A stretch of DNA of 27,359 nt, from contig DALO01000009.1 in assembly GCA_002496805.1 (NCBI GenBank), forward strand, positions 1 to 27,359. Reading direction: 5' to 3'. A program made the translations under genes and the position numbers. The DNA is from Methanobacterium sp. UBA353. GTDB taxonomy: Archaea; Methanobacteriota; Methanobacteria; Methanobacteriales; Methanobacteriaceae. Under the pieces are notes generated by a model that had not been told where the DNA came from, did no database searches, and saw only the letters and a list, made by a program, of their open reading frames with translations. The first letter of the stretch is position 1, and each line of letters begins with the position of its first letter. Positions 22,217 through 27,359 of this stretch are shown piece after piece.

Positions 22217-23323
22217 TTGAAAATTCATGAATATCAAGCTAAAGAGATTTTTCAAGCAAATGGAATAATAACACCCCAAAATGTAGTGGCCACAACTCCT
22301 GATGAGGCTCAAAGAGCTGCTCTAAATTTGGATAAACCAGTAGCCATAAAAGCACAAGTGTTGGTGGGGGGAAGAGGCAAAGCGGGAGGTATTAAATTTG
22401 CTAAAAACCATAAAATGGCCTATGAAATGACAGAAGAACTCATAGGAATGCAAATTCATGGTGAAACCGTTGAAAAAGTGTTAGTTGAGGAAATGCTTGA
22501 TATTCAGGATGAATTCTATATAAGCGTGGCTGTTGACAGATCCGTCAAAAAACCTTTAATAATGGCCAGCATGTCCGGTGGGGTTGATATTGAAGAAGTT
22601 GCCATGAAATCGCCGGATAAAATCGTTAAATATCATTTAAACCCTCTGGAACAATTTTTGCCATACCAAGCTCGGGAAATAGCCCGAAAAATGGGGGTTA
22701 AAACAAGTTTAATCTCGCAAGTTGGAGGGATAATCTGGAAACTTCACCAAGTCTTCTCAAGTTATGATGCCAATATTGCCGAGATCAATCCCCTGGTTCT
22801 CACTAAAAATGGGTTGATTGCCGCTGATGCCAAGCTGGATATTGATGATGATTCATTATATCGTCATCCGGACCTGACACAACTCAGGACACAACCTTTG
22901 GATGAATTTGCTTATGTTGAATTGGAGGGTGACATTGCTGTAATCGGAAATGGTGCTGGTCTTACTCTTACTGGTATGGATATGTTAAATCTTTACGGTG
23001 GAAAACCAGCTACATTCCTGGACATTGGTGGAGGTGCATCACAAAAAAATATTGTTCGAGCATTAAATTTAGTTATATCTAATTCTAATGTTAAAGTGGT
23101 TTTTTTAAACGTTTTAGGTGGTATTACTCGGGCAGATGATGTTGCCAATGGTGTTATTGCTGTTTTAAAAAATTCAAAGAGGGATGTTCCGTTGGTTATC
23201 AGACTCACTGGAACAAATGAGGAAGAAGGGCAGAGAATTTTGCAAAAAGCAGGAGTTAACTATGAAACATCCATGGAAAATGCGGCAAAAAAAGCTGTTG
23301 AGATATGTGATGGTTTAAAATAA
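22217..23323 (+). CDS. sucC: Succinate-CoA ligase (succinyl-CoA synthetase) beta subunit
   Basis: SucC forms succinyl-CoA from succinate, CoA and NTP together with the alpha subunit SucD. The 368-residue protein shows the ATP-grasp start KIHEYQAKEIFQANGI, QVLVGGRGKAGGIKFAKN (GGRGKAGG at 51-58), EINPLVLTKNGLIAADAKLDID, GNGAGLTLTGMDML and the C-terminal CoA-ligase domain with LDIGGGAS and NVLGGITRADDVANG. It starts at TTG 22217 with GAGGAGG eight bases upstream inside the korC end, and a gap of three bases. Placed after korDABC it delivers the succinyl-CoA that Kor carboxylates. No sucD lies in the window; the alpha subunit must be encoded elsewhere. Confidence 0.94.
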   Translation: MKIHEYQAKEIFQANGIITPQNVVATTPDEAQRAALNLDKPVAIKAQVLVGGRGKAGGIKFAKNHKMAYEMTEELIGMQIHGETVEKVLVEEMLDIQDEFYISVAVDRSVKKPLIMASMSGGVDIEEVAMKSPDKIVKYHLNPLEQFLPYQAREIARKMGVKTSLISQVGGIIWKLHQVFSSYDANIAEINPLVLTKNGLIAADAKLDIDDDSLYRHPDLTQLRTQPLDEFAYVELEGDIAVIGNGAGLTLTGMDMLNLYGGKPATFLDIGGGASQKNIVRALNLVISNSNVKVVFLNVLGGITRADDVANGVIAVLKNSKRDVPLVIRLTGTNEEEGQRILQKAGVNYETSMENAAKKAVEICDGLK

Positions 23324-23346
23324 GCTACTTTTCAACTTCTGCAGAT

Positions 23347-23361
23347 ATTTTCAATGAAAAT
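23347..23361. terminator. Possible bidirectional terminator between sucC and the membrane protein gene
   Basis: ATTTTC, AAT, GAAAAT forms a short perfect stem (six base pairs, three-base loop) in the 38-bp gap between two convergent genes, directly beside the stop codon at 23362. The stem is weak, so this is a suggestion only. Confidence 0.3.
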
Positions 23362-24447
23362 TTATCTTAAACTTCGCTTGGTGCTGACCAAATGAGCCAT
23401 TACTAGTGCGGATAGCAATATGTAGATTAACATAGCCGCTCCGTTGACGGTTCTGTTAAATAAGAAAAGCCCAATTAGGGTTTGAGATATGAAAGCAGTA
23501 AGTGCGCCGATTAAAAGGGCCTCCCTTCCAAGGAATTTTCTACTTCCCACTCTTCTTTTGCTTCGATACTGTCGGAGTACATAAAATCCACTACTCATTA
23601 CAATAACACACCAACCAAGCAGTGCTAAAAGTCCCCCATATCCAAAGTCGAAGGCAAACCCGAAAATACCGGGGAGCATGTAATCGATTACGTCTTTTTT
23701 AACCACTAACACTCCGAAAAAAAGGGGGAAGGGTAGTGTGAATGTTTTTATTAAGTTCATGGGAAGTGAAATATAACCATCGGAGCCGCCCAGACAGTCT
23801 ACTGCCCAATAACACGACCCTTGAACATGTCCCCAGAATGTTGTGTTTTTTATCACCATTTTAATGCTGGGAATGGCATATTCGCCTATTCGACTCAGTC
23901 TAAGAAGCGGGCTGAGAACGGAAGCGTTCAAGACTTTAGACAATATTTCCAGAACTGCAAAACCACCAATAACTGCTCCAAATCCTGCAAATATTTTTTT
24001 TGGCGTTATTTTCACGCTTCTACGGAAGCTTTTGGACATGATGAAATATCCAATGAACCATCCCAAGAACCATAAAATCAGGAATGATCTATGCATCAAA
24101 CCCCCTGCAATGGCTATAACTCCAAAAAGGATTATAGCAAGGGCAGTAATTGATGTTGATTTGATTTCAACCTCACTCAACAAACTGGCTGATGCTGAAA
24201 GAGTCACCCATGCAAAAACTGCCAAAGGTCCAAAAGGGTGGGTGAATTCTTGGTGAGAAACATAAGGGATGAAAAGCAGAATACTATCCACACTGAACAG
24301 TCCCGCTAAAAACATGGTTAGGATAAGAGAAAGAAATAGAACCATGCTTAAAGTAAAGGGAATAATATTTAAAAGGAGCATAACTCCCATTTGCACGAGT
24401 ACGGCCACTTCAATTATGAATTGTAAATGATTTTGAGCGGTTAACAT
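23362..24447 (-). CDS. Polytopic membrane protein of unknown function
   Basis: This 361-residue, very hydrophobic protein has about nine or ten transmembrane helices. Clear ones lie at 10-30, 33-56, 100-116, 121-138, 152-171, 232-252, 262-298 (probably two), 310-335 and 338-354. A longer outside or inside loop (about 173-228) contains the motif-like GHVQGSCYWAVDCLGGSDGYIS with two cysteines. I do not recognise a family. It might be a transporter or a glycan flippase/polymerase-type protein, but no signature supports either. The tail is basic (STKRSLR). GTGATAAC precedes ATG 24447. It is convergent with sucC and downstream of the DUF1002 gene. Confidence 0.75.
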   Translation of the reverse strand: MLTAQNHLQFIIEVAVLVQMGVMLLLNIIPFTLSMVLFLSLILTMFLAGLFSVDSILLFIPYVSHQEFTHPFGPLAVFAWVTLSASASLLSEVEIKSTSITALAIILFGVIAIAGGLMHRSFLILWFLGWFIGYFIMSKSFRRSVKITPKKIFAGFGAVIGGFAVLEILSKVLNASVLSPLLRLSRIGEYAIPSIKMVIKNTTFWGHVQGSCYWAVDCLGGSDGYISLPMNLIKTFTLPFPLFFGVLVVKKDVIDYMLPGIFGFAFDFGYGGLLALLGWCVIVMSSGFYVLRQYRSKRRVGSRKFLGREALLIGALTAFISQTLIGLFLFNRTVNGAAMLIYILLSALVMAHLVSTKRSLR

Positions 24448-24659
24448 GTTATCACAATGGTGTCAAGTCTAAAGGGACATAATTCGAGTTACAATGTCTC
24501 ATATAATATAGCCGTTACATGATGCTATTATAAAAAATCTCACACAATAGTTTGAACGATTTCTATAATATATTATGGTTATCTAATTTATCTTCAGTTT
24601 AAATCGTTTATTCTGAATTTCAATTTCTTTTTATATTAAATTATTTCGTTGGCTTGAAT
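24448..24659 (-). promoter_or_regulatory. Intergenic region with promoter for the membrane protein gene and an inverted repeat
   Basis: This AT-rich 212-bp gap has no ORF. Read on the minus strand, CGGCTATATTATATGAG (about 24496-24513) is a good BRE/TATA candidate 50-65 bases before ATG 24447. AACGATTT (24555-24562) and AAATCGTT (24601-24608) form an 8-bp inverted repeat with a 38-base loop, of unknown meaning. Confidence 0.35.
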
Positions 24660-25535
24660 TTAGATCAAACTCATAATATAGTCTATGAAATCCTGCAAGT
24701 AAGTCATTATTTGATTTATTATTCCTTGAGACTCTGATGCTTGTTGTGTGGCGTTTTCCAATTGATTTTTAAAATCAGTAAGATTGTTCTGGGCTTTTTG
24801 GGAGTTTGCAACAGCATTAGCTATTTGTTGAGCTTGTTCGTCAGTTAAATTGATATTCAGGGTGGCGGCAATGTTGATCACAATTGCCTTTATCTGTGCA
24901 GGGTCCTCTATATTTTGTTTTTGTGCTTCTTGTTTGACTTGGTCGAATAAATCGGCAATTTTGTCTGGATCCTGACCAGTTTGCTTTGCTATCTGACTTT
25001 CGGTATATAATTCATCAGTGGCTGCTTTTTTGGCATTTTCAGGTATAGGGGTGCCAACTGCTGTTTCGTAAGATTTCATTACACCTGTCAGAGCTGATTC
25101 ACCAGTAGCACTAACTGGCGAAGTAACTACTACATAACCATTTTCAATTCCAGTTGATTTCAATGCAGTTGCATACATTTTTGAGGTCACTAATGTAATC
25201 TTGCTTTCATCCACAACCACTTTAATACCGTTATTGTAGCTTAAATCCACCATTGCACAGGAAAAAATCTGATTAGATGGGTATATTCGACCTGTAATGT
25301 CTTTAGAAACTTTATTTACTTCTGCAGCACTGATAACTTCTGTATTAGCTTCATCTAAATTTCGGTCTGTATTGGACTTGAAATAGTTTATTACAGTGTT
25401 TTTGTAAGAGGGATTATTATAAGTTGCCTCTCCGTATGTTATTGCAAAACCAGTTGCACTGGAATTAGTACTTGCACTGTATATGGGACTTAAAACAATT
25501 ATTGCTATTATTATAGCCAACAACAATTTTTTCAT
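24660..25535 (-). CDS. Secreted DUF1002-family protein
   Basis: With ATG 25535 the protein has 291 residues. It has a signal peptide (KKLLLAIIIAIIVLSPIYS, cleavage likely just before or after ASTNSS), then GFAITYGEATYNNPSYKNTVINYF, VVTSPVSATGESALTGVMKSYE and DELYTESQIAKQTGQDPDKIADLFDQVKQEAQ. These match my memory of DUF1002, an uncharacterised exported family found in Firmicutes (YpuA type) and some Methanobacteria. The last ~100 residues are helical and rich in Q, N and A, ending in a short amphipathic or hydrophobic helix (IINQIMTYLQDFIDYIMSLI). AGGTGACAGA precedes ATG 25535; an in-frame start seven codons upstream lacks support. Function is unknown; a wall- or surface-associated role is inferred from export. 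Confidence 0.82.
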   Translation of the reverse strand: MKKLLLAIIIAIIVLSPIYSASTNSSATGFAITYGEATYNNPSYKNTVINYFKSNTDRNLDEANTEVISAAEVNKVSKDITGRIYPSNQIFSCAMVDLSYNNGIKVVVDESKITLVTSKMYATALKSTGIENGYVVVTSPVSATGESALTGVMKSYETAVGTPIPENAKKAATDELYTESQIAKQTGQDPDKIADLFDQVKQEAQKQNIEDPAQIKAIVINIAATLNINLTDEQAQQIANAVANSQKAQNNLTDFKNQLENATQQASESQGIINQIMTYLQDFIDYIMSLI

Positions 25536-25556
25536 TCTGTCACCTCTCCTGAACAA

Positions 25557-25760
25557 TATATATAATAGTGAACAGATTTTTTACTAATTTATGGTGTTAT
25601 ATTTAACCAACACCTAATTAAATTTATGGGAATGATTCAATGAAGTGATTTGGTCCTTTAAACTTCCTTAAATTTCAGAGCATATACATAAGTTCTAATT
25701 TTTAGTCCAAAAATAGGTTTTTATCATTGTATATACTAAATCGATTAGGAAGTAATGATT
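25557..25760. other. Intergenic region between taw1 and the DUF1002 gene
   Basis: This 204-bp AT-rich region has no ORF. On the minus strand, GGTTAAATATAACACC (about 25594-25609) is a candidate TATA region some 60-70 bases before the DUF1002 start. U-rich tracts after the taw1 stop may end that transcript. Confidence 0.35.
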
Positions 25761-26675
25761 TTAAGCAAGAAGAAAAACTCTGCTTTCAGGGGACTGATTT
25801 ACGATCTTTTTACCACATAAAATCGAAATTGACTGGGCAAAATCATGAACATCATCATTTTTAGGCATATTGTCAAGTTTTAGCCGTTCACGAGAGCTTC
25901 CAACAAACATGTATGCTTTTATTTCCACAAAATCAGGATTACTTTCCCGAATTATTTGCGCATATCCTTCTGGATCTTTCATATTATAACCGTCAACACA
26001 CGTTATTCTTATCACAGAGCGGCATTTGAAACTGGATAAAAGTTCTAATGATTGATTTAATTTTTCCCACCCATTTTTAACTTGTGGGTTACAAATATCA
26101 TGATACACCTCTTTATTGGGAGCATCAAGGGATAAATATAATTGTGTAGGTTCCATGCTCATGTTTTTTAGTTTTTCAGGGCTCAAACCATTGCTTACCA
26201 GAAAAGTGGTGAAGTGTCTTTTTTTATACTCTTCCAATAATTCATCTATAGCTGGATAGAGAAGGGGTTCACCTGCTAGTGATATTGCTGCATTGTTGGG
26301 GTTTTGAGCTTCATTTAATTTCTTTTGATTTGCATGAGGATTGCCAAAATAGCCCACCAAAAGTTTTCTTTGAGCTTCAATACAGCCTTCGATTATTTCA
26401 CCAGAATCATCAAATTCTTCATCCCAAGTTGTGCTGGTAATAGAAATGTCCCTCCAACAGAACAGGCATTTATGGTGGCAAAATGGTATGCTTGGCGACA
26501 TCTGTAGACATCGATGGCTTTTTATCCCGTAAAACTTTTCCTTGTAACAAACACCTTCATCAAGGAGACTTTTTTTGGTCCAGTGACACACTTTGACAGC
26601 ACTATGTTGGTTTGAACCTACAAATCGGTATCCTTTTTTTGTCAATGATTCAATGGATTGATCTGATAATGACAT
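25761..26675 (-). CDS. taw1: tRNA 4-demethylwyosine synthase Taw1 (TYW1), radical SAM enzyme
   Basis: Taw1 condenses N1-methylguanosine-37 of tRNA(Phe) with the two carbons of pyruvate to form 4-demethylwyosine. The 304-residue protein has the radical-SAM motif C66-x3-C70-x2-C73 (FCHHKCLFCW). Three extra N-terminal cysteines, C30, C43 and C56, fit the second [4Fe-4S] cluster of archaeal TYW1. HSAVKVCHWTKKSL, AAISLAGEPLLYP, LVSNGL, LYLSLDAPNKE and EIKAYMFVGSSRERL are further family blocks. There is no flavodoxin domain, as expected for archaea. AGGTGA precedes ATG 26675 and a TATA-like TTTATTTAAACC lies about 50-60 bases upstream. It appears monocistronic. Confidence 0.95.
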   Translation of the reverse strand: MSLSDQSIESLTKKGYRFVGSNQHSAVKVCHWTKKSLLDEGVCYKEKFYGIKSHRCLQMSPSIPFCHHKCLFCWRDISITSTTWDEEFDDSGEIIEGCIEAQRKLLVGYFGNPHANQKKLNEAQNPNNAAISLAGEPLLYPAIDELLEEYKKRHFTTFLVSNGLSPEKLKNMSMEPTQLYLSLDAPNKEVYHDICNPQVKNGWEKLNQSLELLSSFKCRSVIRITCVDGYNMKDPEGYAQIIRESNPDFVEIKAYMFVGSSRERLKLDNMPKNDDVHDFAQSISILCGKKIVNQSPESRVFLLA

Positions 26676-27046
26676 ATTATTCTTTCACCTTAAACTCACT
26701 TCTAATTCAAATAACAATAATTCAAGCGGTTTAAATAAATTATACGGTTTTCATTGATATTTAAAATTGGTGTTGATATTAATTATCATATATAATAAAA
26801 ATCCTAATATTTATTGTCTTATATATTTTATGGAGGTTCATGCAATTTTTTTTTAATGAAATTCGTTTTTATCTATTCCAAAAAAAAAATCTATTTATTA
26901 ATACAGTTTTTAATGGGTTAAATTTATTAAAGTAATCGAATTTGACTTTGATTTTAGATAAAGGCTTTAAAATCTATTAAACAGGATTATGGTTCATCTT
27001 TACTATTTTTTATAAAAAGTCATGATTTGACGGTCTTTAATCATTT

Positions 27047-27067
27047 AAAGTGAGATTAATTCACTTT
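27047..27067 (+). terminator. Hairpin with T-tail, possible plus-strand terminator
   Basis: AAAGTGA (27047-27053), a seven-base loop, then TCACTTT (27061-27067) running into TTTTAT. The stem plus T-tail resembles a weak intrinsic terminator, but no gene is seen upstream on this strand. Confidence 0.3.
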
Positions 27068-27136
27068 TATGTCTTATAAGGGAGTAAATCATGAATATAA
27101 TATAGAATTGAATTGGCTTATTTTGGGGAAATAGGC

Positions 27137-27161
27137 TTTTAATAAAGCTGATTTATTAAAA
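27137..27161. repeat. Perfect 10-bp inverted repeat hairpin
   Basis: TTTTAATAAA, loop GCTGA, then TTTATTAAAA. The stem is entirely A/T, with no T-tail on either strand, so it is not a typical terminator. It may be a protein-binding site or part of an untranslated RNA. Confidence 0.5.
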
Positions 27162-27266
27162 ATACTAAAGGAAGCTACTTATCCAAGAACATTATTATAA
27201 ATAACTTCTTAGCATGTCTTATTTGTTTAAATAACCTCTATTTGGTCCTTTTTTTGAGATTTTTTT

Positions 27267-27281
27267 CGAAAGCTTTATATG
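27267..27281 (+). promoter_or_regulatory. Strong BRE/TATA promoter for a gene beyond the right edge
   Basis: CGAAAGCTTTATATG is a near-consensus archaeal BRE plus TATA box, preceded by T-tracts that would end upstream transcription. Initiation would be expected around 27300-27306. A GGAGG at 27354-27358, the last bases of the window, would be the SD, so the start codon should lie a few bases outside. Confidence 0.7.
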
Positions 27282-27359
27282 TGTTGTTGTTTTAATCTTT
27301 TGTTTATAAGTATGGAAAGTCTTGATTGATATATTGGGCTTTTTATTTAACTCGGAGGC

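Larger units (their letters stand above)
26676..27266. other. Long AT-rich intergenic region without a recognisable gene
   Basis: Apart from the taw1 promoter at its left end, this stretch has only very short ORFs and no tRNA-like or C/D-box-like structure that I can see. It holds a plus-strand TATA-like CTTATATATTTTATGGAGG (about 26818-26835) leading only to an 8-codon ORF, two hairpins (27047-27067 and 27137-27161), and T-tracts at 27250-27266. It could encode a small RNA or be spacer DNA. Confidence 0.5.

Noticed and set aside
23843..24256. 137-codon plus-strand ORF opposite the membrane protein
   Set aside because: The minus-strand frame has consistent transmembrane helices and a start with SD; the antisense frame does not.
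26820..26940. Short ORFs after GGAGG near 26833
   Set aside because: The frames run 8 to 21 codons through homopolymer T and A runs and have no protein-like composition.
27137..27161. Ten-bp hairpin as an intrinsic terminator
   Set aside because: The stem is all A/T and there is no T-tail on either strand.

Overview
The window is a chromosomal segment from a methanogenic archaeon, almost certainly order Methanobacteriales and most like a mesophilic Methanobacterium. The evidence is the gene content: methyl-coenzyme M reductase component A2, a methanogenesis-marker-9-type protein, coenzyme F420 genes, archaeal GTP cyclohydrolase III, archaeal IMP cyclohydrolase PurO, archaetidylserine lipid genes, 2-oxoglutarate:ferredoxin oxidoreductase, archaeal MptD and Taw1. 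The DNA is AT-rich, with archaeal BRE/TATA promoters and GGAGG/GGTGA ribosome-binding sites. From memory, the order resembles the MTH1011-MTH1036 region of Methanothermobacter thermautotrophicus. I saw no tRNA, rRNA, CRISPR array, IS element or prophage; this is mostly a core-metabolism region.

Layout. 1-1125 (+): an AAA ATPase whose 5' end may lie outside the window. 1354-5356 (-): atwA, a Cys-rich marker-9-type protein, a precorrin-2 dehydrogenase-like protein and hemA. This joins early tetrapyrrole (F430) synthesis to activation of the F430 enzyme Mcr. 5491-9885 (-): purO, cofE, a 50-codon small ORF, cofD, gch3 and a Dus-like TIM barrel, mainly a purine-to-F420/flavin block. 9977-13653 (-): an unknown gene translationally coupled to an mreB-type actin, then rnhB, exbB and exbD. 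13944-18683 (+), divergent from that block: archaetidylserine decarboxylase and synthase, a DUF515/CpaB-like membrane-anchored protein, a secreted C-terminally anchored protein and a sortase. Together 9977-18683 reads as a cell-envelope neighbourhood.

18866-23323 (+): mptD (methanopterin), then korD-korA-korB-korC-sucC, encoding the 2-oxoglutarate end of the incomplete reductive TCA cycle. korC appears to start at CTG and sucC at TTG. 23362-26675 (-): a polytopic membrane protein, a secreted DUF1002 protein and taw1 (wyosine tRNA modification). 26676-27359: about 680 bp without a convincing gene, holding AT-rich hairpins. It ends in a strong plus-strand promoter and an SD for a gene that starts just outside the window.

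The least-described parts are the CpaB-like/secreted/sortase group, ExbBD in a cell without an outer membrane, the small ORF inside the F420 cluster, the duplicated-cysteine marker protein with a UBA-like tail, and the mreB-coupled unknown protein.
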